A stretch of 64,000 nt of DNA from Chamaea fasciata (taxonomy: Eukaryota; Chordata; Aves; Passeriformes; Sylviidae), in the NCBI GenBank assembly GCA_029207755.1, contig JARCOQ010000012.1, positions 2,500,001 to 2,564,000 on the forward strand, in the 5' to 3' direction. The position numbers and the translations under genes were made by a program. Positions within the stretch are counted from its first letter, which is position 1. Each line of letters starts with the position of its first letter. The notes below the pieces were generated by a model. That model had not been told where the DNA came from. It saw nothing but the letters and a program-made list of their open reading frames with translations, and did not search any database. Below are positions 14,201 through 26,689 of the stretch, piece by piece.

Positions 14201-15290
14201 GCACTTCAATATTTCCCTTATTGAAAATTAATGCAGGCTCTGAATTTTAAACATAAATGAAACATATTAGTTTTAGATTATTTTTGCGAGCCAATAGTCA
14301 GAATTTAATATGATGATGTGTATAGATTGCCTTGATTTTTTTCCTCTTATCCAGCGCTTGCAGCCTATGTGCATTTAAACTAAAAACATTTGATACACAC
14401 TAAATATAAATTATTTGCTTGGAGATCTTTCAGGCATGAAGAAAAAGCCTCTTAAAATAAATTTAAAATATTATATGCTTGATGGTGTATAACCAAAGGT
14501 TTAATCTCACCACTAAAGGGGCAGTTGCTGTGATTCTGCAATAACCCTGCAGACAATAATCAAGACAGCTCCTGTTGTTCTCTCAGTAAAATCATGGTAA
14601 ACACAGCATGGATATATCGTAATTTGATATCTGTAAGATCCACTGTTCTATCTCACAGTAACTCATAATATAACATTTCATTCACCATTAAATGTACATT
14701 TTCCTCAGATGCCATACAAAACTATTATTAACTAGGTATGTTTTCTATTAACCATAGATTGCCAACAGAGAAAAAAATGCCCAGAAATAATTTTTTTAAT
14801 ATAATAAACCATTTATTTATTTTACAAACTAAGCTTTAGCACATTCTTTACTTGGGGGAGGGAGGGAAAACAGTGAAATATTACTTTCCACATTGTTTCA
14901 ACACATGCAGGGGGGCAAGTGGAATTTCCCTACTTGCTCCATAGTTCGAAAACAACAATAATTCTACCCTGGGATCACCTTTTCACTATTCAGGCAGATT
15001 AAGCATTCATCCAACAAGGTTACTTGGGCAAAAATGACAGATGAGAGAGGTTTTTAAAGCAGAAGTATAAACACTGAGGCTCACTGTATTTGTGATTTAA
15101 TTATATCAGTGAGAAATAGATATATTTTAAGGAGAGTACATTGCAACAATTCTGAGCTACCACTAACTATAATCCCCAAAACACGCTAGCAGGATTTGAC
15201 TCCCATCAGAATCAACAGCAATACTTTACTAAAACATAACCAGGTTACTCATCAGTATTTTAGACATGTAAGACTGTTTTTTTTACTTAC
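11292..15290 (-). other. URI1: URI1 intron 2
   Basis: This 4.0-kb intron interrupts the Trp-37 codon after its second base. It begins GTAAGT and ends GTCAACAG on the minus strand. It is AT-rich with scattered homopolymer runs and has no recognised mobile element or RNA gene. Confidence 0.93.
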
Positions 15291-15325
15291 CAGTGCTGGA
15301 TTTTTTCTTTGCAGCCAGTGACCAC
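15291..15325 (-). CDS. URI1: URI1 coding exon 2 (35-nt microexon, residues 26-37)
   Basis: This very small exon is too short to show as an open reading frame. On the minus strand the acceptor ...TTTTAATGACAG is followed by 35 bases and the donor GTAAGT. It reads VVTGCKEKIQH plus the first two bases of a Trp codon, which exon 3 completes. The equivalent human segment is VVTNCQERIQHW, so position, phase and most residues agree. It continues the first long alpha helix of the prefoldin-type coiled coil. Its upstream polypyrimidine tract is poor, while the donor is strong. Because 35 is not a multiple of three, skipping it shifts the frame (see findings). Confidence 0.95.
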
Positions 15326-17374
15326 CTGTCATTAAAACAGATAACTACGCATGAAAAAAACAAGGCTAAGCACACAGCTGCAATGTCAATGCATCAGAAA
15401 CTAGAACAGGAGCTTTACAGATTTGGTGCTGTCTCTATCCACATTTTTATTTGTCAGGGCAAAGGCGTGTGAATGGTCGTTCTTAAGCAGCACACTTTGT
15501 CACAGGCTAATGCAGAGTGATAACCACAGAAAAAAATTACAGCTTTTCACTTCTTATTTTGGTACAATACCTGCTCCATAACTATTACGTGACACAGGAT
15601 CTGAGATAAGTAGCGGTTTGTGCAATCTGCCGATCTATTTTCAGTGTTACATGTTTGCAGAGTAAGAAAACAACATAAATTATAACAAGACATCAATGTA
15701 ACTCCCATACTCGGTCATTAAAAAGCAAAACAAATGAATCTCACAGCACCAAAAACATTCTTCCTCTATCAGTACATCAACAAATGTTTCCACTGGCCAC
15801 TTGAACTTGAAAAAGCACAAATCAACTCTGTGCTGTGTAAAATACATGGATCTTTGACAACAGGATGGGCTGCTGGCTTCTATTCTTTCCAGTCTCAAAA
15901 AAGTAAGTTTTAATAGAAGTATTTCACTTACTTCCTTATGCCACAGGCTTTCCCAAGAGATACAAAAGAATTTACAAAATAAAATACATTGTTAAAATTA
16001 AATACTTTTATCTTTTTTACCTGCAATTTTTTAGACTATATATAGCAAACAGGCAGGATGTTGAAACCTGTGACCTTCTCTGCCACAATTACACGGAGAT
16101 TTTGTCTTTCAAAACATTCTGATCTCTGAACAATAGTTACCAAAAATACAACACAAACAATTTCATTCAATTATATGAAATGCAATGAAGCCATGAGGCA
16201 GTTAAATATGTCTAGACAGCTTCTTCTCAATATAAGCGTTTTCTAGATTTTTTTTTTTTTACAAATTTCGTTTTTCCTATAGCCAAAATAATGCTAACAT
16301 TTGAAAGCAATTAATGAGAAAATTTGCAGAGAAAACAATAACATACATTCAAGTACCACTGAAATCACTGGAGCAGATAATTCTTTTTTTTTTTTCCCAA
16401 ACAACAGAATGAAAGACAATTTTTTTTTCAGTTAGCATATGTGCAGCTTTTGCACAACAGATCTCATTCCCTGCACTTCCTACTCATGTAGGAGTAAAAA
16501 AAAAAATGGGACTACTTTGTGAGCTAATAATTCTTTAAACAGAGCAAAGTTCTTAAATGAAAAGGATCAGCTTTACATTCGTGGTTATGTTATTTCATAA
16601 TCCATCAGGAAAGTCAGCCAGGTAGCTCATCCCACATAAGCCAAGTTTAAATTTATCATTTGCTTTAAACTCCGACAAATCAAATGCCTAGCAAAATATC
16701 TTCCTTAATGTGCAAGCCAACTATTTTTAAGCTTGAGAGTAAATACACGGACTTGTACAAGACATCAAGCCAGAAATCTAATTCATACTATTAAGATGAA
16801 GCCCATTTTAAGAGTCAAGTTTCTGCAGAAGACATAAATTGTCTGGTAACAAAGCTAAGGCACACTGGAGCCCACCACTAACGAGTTGAGGAGTCCAAGC
16901 CTATTCTATCCACATCCTTCATCCTTTCACATTTGGCAGTGATTGTGAAGCACACAACATAATTTAGCATATAAAAATGTTTATGAAATCCTTTAAGAAA
17001 GTTTCAATTTAATTGCCCCGTTACAGATGAAGATGGAAAAGACAGGAAGCTTTCCATTCCCCATACATGACTTTCCACGCATGAAGTGAGCTGAAAGCAC
17101 AGAAAGAAAAGCCCTGCAAACCGTAAGAGCAGCATGTTCATTAACCTCTACATGATAATCCTTTCGTAGCTGCATATTAACTAGTTACATATTCATAATC
17201 ATTTACATTATTTAGAGGACCTTCTATGAAAAGTTCCAGGCTATATCCATTAGCCACAATGTTAAAGGTTACAGAAGATAGTCTACTTAATGTTTCCAGG
17301 AAGCTTTTTTAATTAGTAAATATGTAAATTGGCCACATATGCTTTTAATGTTTTTAAGAAATAGTCCATCAGTA

Positions 17375-17420
17375 AAACAGCATAGGGGCATATGCTGTTT
17401 CCATCACCCTTTATGCCCCT
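17375..17420. other. Perfect 10-bp inverted repeat with a competing 8-bp partner
   Basis: AAACAGCATA at 17,375-17,384 is the exact reverse complement of TATGCTGTTT at 17,391-17,400, with a six-base loop (GGGGCA). The loop plus flanks, AGGGGCAT at 17,384-17,391, is also the exact complement of ATGCCCCT at 17,413-17,420, so two mutually exclusive hairpins are possible. It lies in URI1 intron 1. No known RNA family is recognised. Confidence 0.5.
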
Positions 17421-19689
17421 TTAAAAAAAAAAAATCAATAACACCAATCAATTTTAATTTAATCCTTCTTCTTTGATATAATCTCTCTTGAAGGGATACG
17501 AAAGGGTGGAACCAACAACAAACCTTTTCATTTCAGTGGCCAGCACAAAATGAGAGCTTTTACAAAAGTGCTAAAATACACCACCTTAAAAATGTTGCAG
17601 GCTGCACTTCTGGAACTGAAGTCTATTAAAAGAATAGAGAGAATAAATATTGAAAAACAGATGGAGATCAATTATGCATATGACCTTTATTAGGTCAGTC
17701 CCACTGTTTGGATAACAACTGGTTCTTAGCACAGCAAAGAAACAAATAGATAAATATATAAACAAATCTTTGATTCTTTGCCTTTAATCAAACACAGGAA
17801 AATCATTAGTCTATCTTCCACACATAATTGATATCCAGAGTTACAATTAAACAATGAAAATCCCTTTTAGGGTAAATAAAATAAATGACCTGCTTGTTTG
17901 TTCACTTGAGTTCAATTTACCTGGACAGCCAGTGCCACCAAGTATGCCTTACTTTTAAGACATCATAGTAAAGGGGTATCAACTAACTCTGAATTCTCCC
18001 CTTTCAGGCATAAAAATGTATGAGTTTGTGAATGCACACGGTTATCAGTGGCTTATCTGCATACTAAAATATTTATTAAACTACTCCTGCAGCAGACTTA
18101 ACATTACTTAATCACAGGTCTGGTTATTAAAACAGGATCCACTGTCAGAAAATGTATTCCACAGTCTTAAAAGAAAGCAAATAGGCAAATATCTTGTTTC
18201 CTTCCTTTCCACCAACAGCAAGTTGTTAGAATGCAATGTTTCTCAAGCCCCTGAAACACCAAAACCACACCTGCGAGCTCCACAAGCAGCTCCAGGGGAC
18301 AGGCCATCCCTGCACACCTGTAACTCAAGGTGTAACTCCTGCTGGATTAAACCCTTCCAGCAGGAGACTACGTGCTTGTTCTCTCTCACTGCTGCATGCC
18401 TGAGCTATTTCTAGGGATGCCGGTGTGCTGCTTTTAGGGAATCCCTCGTTAGTAGGTGTCACAAGCAGAGCACGAGGATCAGCTTTAGACCTGTGATCCC
18501 AGGTGTCCCCAGTTCCACCCAGGCAGTGTGATCCCAGGGCAGATTGCAGGCTAGTGACTCCAGATCACCCCCAGGCAACTCCTATCACACAGCCAAGGAC
18601 TTCATTAGCTGACCAAAGACAGAGCTTTCCTTCCTCCCTTCCCAGTCCATCTGGACACTACCTTCTCCCTGATCTCGCACCCAAGGAGTTCAAAATCTCC
18701 TCCATGAATTCAAGTGAGCAGCACTTTGAAAAGGCACTGCACTGATTCTGCAGGCTCAGTTAGAACCACTGACTCTGGTCAGGGCTGGGAAGGGAAGCCA
18801 GAGCTCCCAACTCAGCAGCCAGGCCCTACGATCACTTCCAACGTTTCCTTGGCAATGAGGACAGGTGAGAAGGATGCTGTAGCACAAAGGAGATCCTCAC
18901 CCGGACGTGCCATGGGTCTCTAACCTATTCCACATCGCCCCAGCAGGTCTTCACTCTCCTCTACAAGGACACTTCTTTCCTGCACCTTATTTTTCCTGAT
19001 CTGTTACTTCTGCACGTGCTCCCATTACCAACAGCCAAATACAATTCTCTGTGGTGCTTCTGATGAACAAAGTGGTGGCACAGAGTTCTCTCCTCCTGTC
19101 CATTCCCAGACTACGCTGCTTTATTCCGGTGCTTCTCCAAGGTGGAGGGCATGCAAGTGAATGTTTCTCCCTACTACTGAGCAGCTGGGCACTGCCCACA
19201 AAGGTGCTGGGTTTAGCACACAGAGGGCGGTTCTCTCTCATCTCCTCTGAACAGCAGTAAGACAAGCTGCAAGTCAGAACCTTATTTATGTCTCATCTTG
19301 TGAAAAACTGTAAGTAACAGAGGCAGTCCTGGTGTCATCGGCGGGTAGCTTGGGGTACCAACGTTAAACCTGCTCTATGTGAATCGTGCAGTCATGTTCA
19401 AGTCCAGAGAAGTGGAAACTTTTGGTTTTAAGGTGGAAGTTAAATAAATAAAATGATGAAGACAAAAATGTCACATCAGATTAGGAAGAGGTCTCAAATG
19501 AATGAGAGGCCATTTCCACACTTCCAAGTATGACAGTGGAAATGTTAAAGACTGCACAAAAGCAAAGTTTCTCTTTAAACAAGCTGCAAGTTAGGCACCT
19601 AAGAGGCCAAACAAATGTCTGCTGGTTCTACATGCACACTTGAACATTTTGCTTCAAAACTGTGGCTCACAACCTGGCTGGTCTTCTGA

Positions 19690-19908
19690 AATTAGAAGCT
19701 AGGGACACAGATCTAATCCCAGCCCTGATTCTGTTTCTTCTATATGGCCTTGAGCAAATCACAACCTCTCAAGTCTACATTTCTTCATCTGCAAAATGGG
19801 GATAATAGTATTAACCTACCCACCTCAGAGTGTTTAATGATGATTAATTAATGTGAGAAAAGCACTCTAAAGATGTAAGAGCACTATATAAGTGATAAAG
19901 CATTATTT
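19690..19908 (+). repeat. MIR/CORE-SINE-like ancient SINE, plus orientation
   Basis: Successive blocks resemble the MIR consensus: 'atctaatcccagccctgatt', 'atggccttgagcaaatcaca', 'tcatctgcaaaatggggata', 'agtattaacctaccca', and a tail with 'agcactctaaagatgtaaga'. Order and spacing fit a near full-length but diverged copy. It lies in URI1 intron 1, antisense to the gene. Confidence 0.8.
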
Positions 19909-22900
19909 ACCACTTGAAAAGTAATCTGAATAAAATCAGATATGCAAGTAATTTGTTTACATGTAGCAATAATATAATTTGTGACTATTTAATCTTGAAT
20001 TAGTCTCACTTTAAACATCCCTTTCAATCACATTTCCAGTTACTTATGAAAAAAGACAGTATGGAATACTTTTTGTGGAAGCAAAGCAAGTAATGAGGTG
20101 GTAATTAAAGTAAGGGTCTAATAAAGTCTAAAACCAATGACTTGCCTTCGGGAGACTGTCCCTGCCATTTGGGATTGTAAAAATATCTCACTTTCAACCT
20201 AGGTCCTGTTGTTCAGAACCTTCCACCAGCGTATGCTGGTTTCCTGAAATGCAGATCCGTGTTTTGCAAGGCTCATGATAAATCCAACATCATTTCCACT
20301 ACTGACTTCCTTCAGGTAACTCCAGCTCTGCATGGTTCTAAATGTTCAATATTCCAAATTCAAGTATTTTCTGTGGTTCATACATGCACATGAGCTGCCT
20401 CCACCTGGAAATGTTTGCGGTATCAAAACACTCTCTGCCATGCAACCCATGCATGAGATTTCCCTCTTGTACCCCCAAACATTAAAATTTTACCCATGAA
20501 ATCACCAGTTCACAATACTACTTTACATTACAGAACAACACTAATGGGTGGTCAAATATTTAATCAACTCTTGGTAACACGGATGTAACAAGCCACAGAA
20601 AAAAATAAACATTTGAAATGAATTTTTACTGTTTTCCTCTAGGAAACTACACAGTACTTGCCTAGAATACAGCAATCACTGATGGAGAAAGACAGAATTA
20701 ACATTTGTACAATTGTTTATCCTAGAGCCACATTTTCAATCAAAAAATGAAATAAAACTATTAAAAATTCTTCAGTCTGTTGGCACACTGTATGATCTAA
20801 TGCAAAAGGAAGAAAGCATTTCTGAGCTCTCGTATTCATTTATTAAATCATATTACTCAAAAACACTACATTTCGACAAATTATTAACATAAAACCCCCT
20901 TTAGGTGGAAAGTTTTGCCTTTTGAACAAATATGTTTGAGAAGAATACTGAAGAAAAAGAGAGAAAGAAATCTGAATCACGGCAAACATTTCTTCCTAAA
21001 GTAAAAAATCTTACATAGAAATATACCCACGATTTTAACTTTTCTTTACAAGAAAACAATTGAAGATCTACTATTTTTGTATTAACTTTGTACACACCTG
21101 TGGGTCTTGCAGTTTTGCAGAAAAAGTAGGATTTATTTATTAATAAGTAATAGTTATGTACTAAGTTCTGACCAAAATTATTTTGCTGAGCTCAAAAATT
21201 CCACACAGCAAAAATCCCAAGGGCAGCAGGATGTCTTCTGCTGAGTTCCACTATCTCCAAACCAACAGGAGTGGGGCAAGCAAGGAACACAGAGTAAGAT
21301 CTCATCCTTCACTGGCAGCAAGCCAATGTCCATGTCCTGTAACTTCATCTTGAGACAGAGATAAGAACTCTAAACTTAGTATTTTAGCTGAGGTCAGGTA
21401 AACATATTTGTGTGGCTACAGCATACCCAGGCTCGCCCAGGTACCCAGAGAGCAGCAGACGAGCAGGGCAGAGAACTCCCATGAGCTAAGCAGCCCAACA
21501 TCCCAAGCAGGTTTTGCAAGCTTTGATGGAGTTCACAGTGCAACAACTACGCTGCCAGCAAAACCTAAGCTTAACTGGCTTAAAATTGCCATGAGCTGTG
21601 ACACTTGCCTCATAGACATCGCTGCAGGCTGTGGTTCAGCTTTCAGCCACAGTCCTGAGTGAACTCAGCATCATCCCTCCCTGGCTCCTGCTACTCAGTT
21701 CCACTCTCTCATCCTCCCAACCCCAACATGATCTGATGACAGACATTTGTAACCACATTAGGGATCTACATGGGATGAAAAATAGTCCAGGAAGAAAAAA
21801 GAAAATTAAAAAAAAAATTAAAAAAAGCAACAATGAAATTTGGTTTTAAGCTGGATCCCAGCCCAGTTCACTGAGCACTGTCACAAATGTGCCACCCTAA
21901 AACTGCTAAAGAACTGAAAAAAGCACACACACAACAACTAAGTTGCTCAAATCTAAGTCCTTTGGACAACTCACATGACCATTAATGAAAATTTTGAGCA
22001 AGTGTCTGAGACTGTAGCTCCAGTGCTGCAGCCTATGCTAACAGACAAGAGGGACTACAAAAGCAGCACCTGCACAGTGCAGCAGTGTCCCAATGCCCTC
22101 ACCACAAAAACACGAAGCTTTAATGGCCTGCTGCTCTGAAGGTCTCAAGAGGCAAGCTCTGAGCCAGCAGATCCACCTGCAACACTGGAGGCTCAGACTA
22201 AAACAATTTCACATCCTCAAAGGATGGAAGAAGTACTTGAGTCAAGGAGCATCCAAACAGACCTGAGAAGACAGGTTACGAGCTTAACTTATAGAATGGA
22301 GACCTGCAAAGATACATGATTCCCAAATGGCACCCTGGTCACTGCATCTACTCAAAGCATCTGCAGACAGCTAGAAGAGCAGCACAGTTCAGCAACACTT
22401 AATTTTTGTGCATGTAATCTCATCTACACATTTTAGTTACCAATGAAGTCGGACACACACAGGCTTGCCCTCTCCCGAAAAAAGGCAATGCTCTTTAAAC
22501 TCTTTTGTGCATAGTCACCTTCAATTACCATTAAAAAAAATCTACAGAAGATCTGTTAATTTATTTCACAACTCTTGACACTATATAAACTAGTGGGTAT
22601 TTAACTCATACTAATAAGAACATGAACAAATATTGACTAAAAAAGTAAAAGTGATGATCAATTAACACTGGAGGAACCGTAAGTATTCCATAAAAAGCTT
22701 CCAGATAACGACAGAATTAGTCCTTTTACTTGAATGCAGCACATGAAAAAACTTTACCGGAACCACTGGAAAGGGTATGTCATCACAAGTTTCCAAAAAG
22801 GTAATTGTCCAGGTACCCTTTAAAAAGGAATAATGCAAATAAAGCTCCACACAGGTTCTTTTAAAAAAGGAGCACGTCAAACCAAGTTTCAGACACTCTA

Positions 22901-25900
22901 TTCCCTTTCCTCAAACAGTTACTGTGCAAAATGAAGTCCTGCTGCACTGGTGGCTCATACCCAGGCTTCCTGTGGATTCTGTGAACTTGGACATCAGCTG
23001 GAAACAGTGCAAACTATGGGAGACACTGCATTGGAAAGCACATCTGAGTCTCATCTGTGAGTCCGCAGGCAAGCACTTCCAGATTTCCAGCAGCTCCTGC
23101 AGCAGCATCAAGTGTACAAGACCCTACTCTGCTTCACTGCTCCTTTTCAGACTGCAGGAACAGCTCTAAAACTGCCAAGTTGCTGATTTCATAGCACAGA
23201 TATTACTTGGAAAAGACAAACAGAAGCAGTCAGCCCCCGAAGTGAATCATGTAAGAGAAAACAATTTAAAAGAGCGTAAGCTTAGGATTCTGTGATTTGT
23301 TTCTTCATAACCCACCAACAAGTTGTCTAACTGTCAAAAAACCTTAAGTACCCAGGATCATTTGGAAATTAAAGATCATACAGCTCTACCATTTAAATTC
23401 ATAAAAATTAAGAATATGTCATAGTGCACAACGGCCAGTGAGTTACAGTAAGAGCTGCACTCAATCTAATTGTGCTTTGCTGTCATGATGAGTGACAGGA
23501 GAGTCACTTCCTAGTCCTAGTTTTTCTAAAAGGAAAATTAAAAACTGTGTTTGTCAGTGAAATACCAAAAAAAAAACCCCAAAAATCCTATTGCCATCTA
23601 ATACTGGAATCCTTTAGATTCCCCGTGCCTGTGTCTGCACTCTGCAAGTGTCTCTTGGGCCTAATAGGTTCTGTAATGTCTCCCATTACACATATTGCCA
23701 TTGCATTGCTCAGAAACTAGAGAACATATCATCCCACTGTAAATTCACTGTCTACACAAGTCTCTCCAAATCATATACATGTGACTTGTCAACTTCCCAT
23801 CACTTAGTAATCCCAACCCACTTGATTGCAGGAATAAATGTGTATCAAATATTACGTTTAAACGCAGGCCCTATAGCATGAGAAACCTCCTATTTAAATA
23901 TTCACTTTATAGTTTCCGTACTAACTTGCCATAGATTTATTGCAGCATTTTCAGCTAACATATATTGCTTTTACAAGTAATCCATGATACATACATTATC
24001 CTCTTCTTACAGAAATATTCAAAACTTTACGCAGGCATTGTGCTTCCAATGATGGTCTTTATCATGAAAATTACTAGATATTCTTCTATAATTTATCCCC
24101 AAGATACACATTCTAAGTCATGTTTTTATACAAAGTGCCTTTAGCAGGAGCACTGAAAATTGCTTTTAACAGTTTGGTCTTACTATCACCACAAATTAAC
24201 AAGATGAAATCTGTCCAACAGGCAAGCCGTCCTAAACAAGAATTAATATTACTTTTCACCAGGGGTCCTAAACCAGGAAGTTGCAGCCTCCATCTGATTA
24301 AAGACAGAAAGCCGTGCACATCCTTTTCTTTCAGTATTTTTAAGCAGGAAGGAAGCCTCAGCTCACAAGTTCTCCAGGGCAGCTCTTTAGCACTTAAAAG
24401 CTCAAACCCATAGCTGAAGCAGGCTTGTACAATGGCCTGGGTGTTAAAATAACCAACCACAATTCAAATATTACCTTTCATGCTGCAGACAGGTACTGCT
24501 GTATTCCACGATCTCACTAAAGGTTGCCTCCAGATTAACGGGAATAAATAGGTTTCCTTCTACTTAATCAAGCATCACTGGGACAGCACAACATCCCAGC
24601 AATTAATAGAAATATATTTGCCTGCCAGTATATAGAGACATCCTTCTGGCTAAGTAACTTCACTATTTTCTATGATCCTCACACTACAATTACTAGTTTA
24701 CTAAAGTACTGGGTAACTAAATCTCCTTCATCTTTGTGCTGAGACAAAACAGGAGCCTTCAACTTCAGTGATTTTGTGGGAAAAAATACAGATCTCTGAG
24801 AAGAGGCAGCTGAAATGAAAAGACCTCCTCCATCTTAAAATACAATATTTTTGTAACTGAAAATACCGTCGTAATCCAATTATATATATTCATTGCATAG
24901 AGGGGAAGTCTACTACATCTTCATCACAACACTCCACTGTAACCAAGATATGTAGTTCTTTAGTATAATTTCATATTGAAGCTGAAGTGTTCCATTTTTT
25001 TCAGCCAATTTGCAGAAATTATGTAAAGTTTGCCTATGATAAAATATAACTTTGGTACATCAGCCTAACACAGGCTTAATTAATGGTCTCCTGGGCCTCT
25101 TTTCCACTGGAGCAGATCTGTTTAAGAAGAGTCTTAAACTTGCTTACAGAGGGGTCTTACTATGAACTGGGAATAATTCTCTGCGGCTACGGCAGACAAG
25201 CGCTTACACATTAGGCCTGACACTAATGTACCAGAAATTATTCTTCACCAGATTCCACCACCTTGAAAATTAACGGAAGGAGCCCAAGCAGGCGAGTTCC
25301 TATCACCAATTATTGGCATAAGAGGTTCCAATCCATGCAGAACTGATGATGCAGAGGATTCCAGCAGACCCTCTTACTGTTCATCCACATACACGGTCAG
25401 TTGGCCACACAGGTCTTTTAGTAACGACCTAATGGATATTCAAAAGTAGACACATTTGTGCACACAATATTCCAGACAAGGCACCTTTTTATACCACACA
25501 GGCGTTACTCACTTGTTCTCAGCTAAACCAGCACATGACAGAACACAGGCTGGAAATAAAACCTTCCATTGTAACTGAGGAACTTTAATGTGCATCTTAC
25601 AATCTGCTTAAAAAAAATTTTAATTACACGAGCAGGAGAAGTGAAAGGTCTGCAGACTGGGCAAATGTATTTGTGTCAGTAACACCCTGCACACGAGCAC
25701 AAGTTATTTCCACAGTGACTCCTGCTCCCACACAGAGAGCTCACGGCAAGGCTGGAACCTACCAGCCCCAAATCGCACTCCTTAAGTTTTCAGGACCCAC
25801 TTGAGTTAGATCATGAGTGTAACCTACAAGAAGAAGTATCCTGAGTTTTGTGCTATGGTCTCAGGCGGAACCAGCCCCTGAACTCTTGTGAACAATTTCT

Positions 25901-26221
25901 GCGGAAAAATCTGGTTCTTTGAAACCCATTTCAAGGCAAGTCGTGAACAAGTTTTGACGCCCGGTGCCTTCAGGCTGGCCCAGGAGCACGCTGGCCCCCG
26001 GGATGACGCAGGTCACACACACGGCTGGGCCCTGCGCGGGCACTTTGGAAGGCGTGCCTGTCCCGGAGGCCGGAAAAATCACGGGGAGAGAGTGAAGAGG
26101 ATAAAAACACGCGTTCGTGTGCGCGCTGGTGCCCGGGGCAGCGTGCGCCAGCAGCGGGGCGGGGGGCGCGGACGGGGCCTTCCCTCCTGCCGCCTCCCGG
26201 ACTCGCTCCCCGCCGCCCCCG

Positions 26222-26493
26222 GGGGCTGTGTCCCAGGGCCTGGACCCCGGGCCCTGTGTGCGGGGGGCTGTGGCCGGGCCCGCTGTGTCACCGAGTCTGT
26301 GTCCGGGCCCTGTGTGCGGGGGCTGTGTCCCGGGAGCCCGGTCCGGGGCCCCGTGTCCCGGGAGCTCTGTCCGGGGCCCCGTGCACCAGGAGCTCTGTCC
26401 CGGGGTCTGTGTCCCAGGAGCTCTGTCCAGAGCCCCGTGTCCCGGGGTCTGTATCCCGGGAGCTGTGTCCCGGGGTCTGTGTCCCGGGGGTCC
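26222..26493. repeat. GC-rich minisatellite in URI1 intron 1 (about 14-bp units)
   Basis: Degenerate tandem units alternate between forms such as 'gtgtcccgggagct' and 'ctgtccggggcccc', giving 14-bp units and 28-bp composite units across about 270 bp. It begins about 120 bases into intron 1. In one minus-strand frame it encodes repeated DTDPGT-like peptides continuous with exon 1, which I treat as chance. Confidence 0.85.
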
Positions 26494-26517
26494 GCGGGTG
26501 CCCTGGCCCGCCGCCCG

Positions 26518-26537
26518 TGACGTCACTGGGCCACGTG
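26518..26537. promoter_or_regulatory. Perfect CRE (TGACGTCA) and adjacent E-box (CACGTG)
   Basis: TGACGTCA occupies 26,518-26,525 and CACGTG 26,532-26,537, both perfect palindromes 6 bases apart. Both sit in intron 1, about 80-100 bases downstream of the exon 1 donor and inside the CpG island. They fit CREB/ATF and MYC/USF/CLOCK-type binding sites respectively. Whether they act on URI1 is inference. Confidence 0.6.
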
Positions 26538-26614
26538 CCCTCCCCCGCCCCGGCCCCCCGGGCCCGTCCCGCGCCCCCCGCGCCCCCGGCCCGGCCCCGG
26601 TGTCCTCTTTTTAC

Positions 26615-26689
26615 CTTCTCGTGCTCCCGGCGGAGCCGCCCCACCAGCGCGGGGCTCAGCGGCGAGGCGCCGCCGCCGGGGGCCTCCAT
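26615..26689 (-). CDS. URI1: URI1 coding exon 1 (residues 1-25, start codon)
   Basis: The minus-strand ATG at 26,689-26,687 opens 25 codons beginning MEAPGGGASP and ending LRREHEK. The start matches the MEAP start of human URI1, and the end matches the beginning of its coiled-coil helix (human LREEQEK, from memory). The donor is AAG followed by GTAAAA, with A instead of G at intron position +5, so it is weaker than usual. The exon ends in phase 0. The N-terminal stretch is about 14 residues shorter than in human, where a Pro/Ala-rich segment sits between MEAP and the helix; this segment is poorly conserved in the family. The 5' UTR should continue upstream into the CpG island. No in-frame upstream ATG resembling URI1 was found, so this start is the natural choice. 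Confidence 0.93.

Larger units (their letters stand above)
15326..26614 (-). other. URI1: URI1 intron 1
   Basis: This 11.3-kb intron lies between exon 1 and the 35-nt exon 2. Its first 650 bases (minus-strand sense, 26,614-25,960) are still inside the CpG island and contain the CRE, the E-box and the GC-rich minisatellite. The rest is AT-rich. It contains a MIR-like SINE at 19,690-19,908 and a hairpin-forming stretch at 17,375-17,420. No other gene was found in it. Confidence 0.92.

Noticed and set aside
25861..26526. 221-codon minus-strand open frame in intron 1
   Set aside because: It is a translation of the minisatellite (repeated GTQTPG-like units) and does not include exon 1's frame or any known domain.
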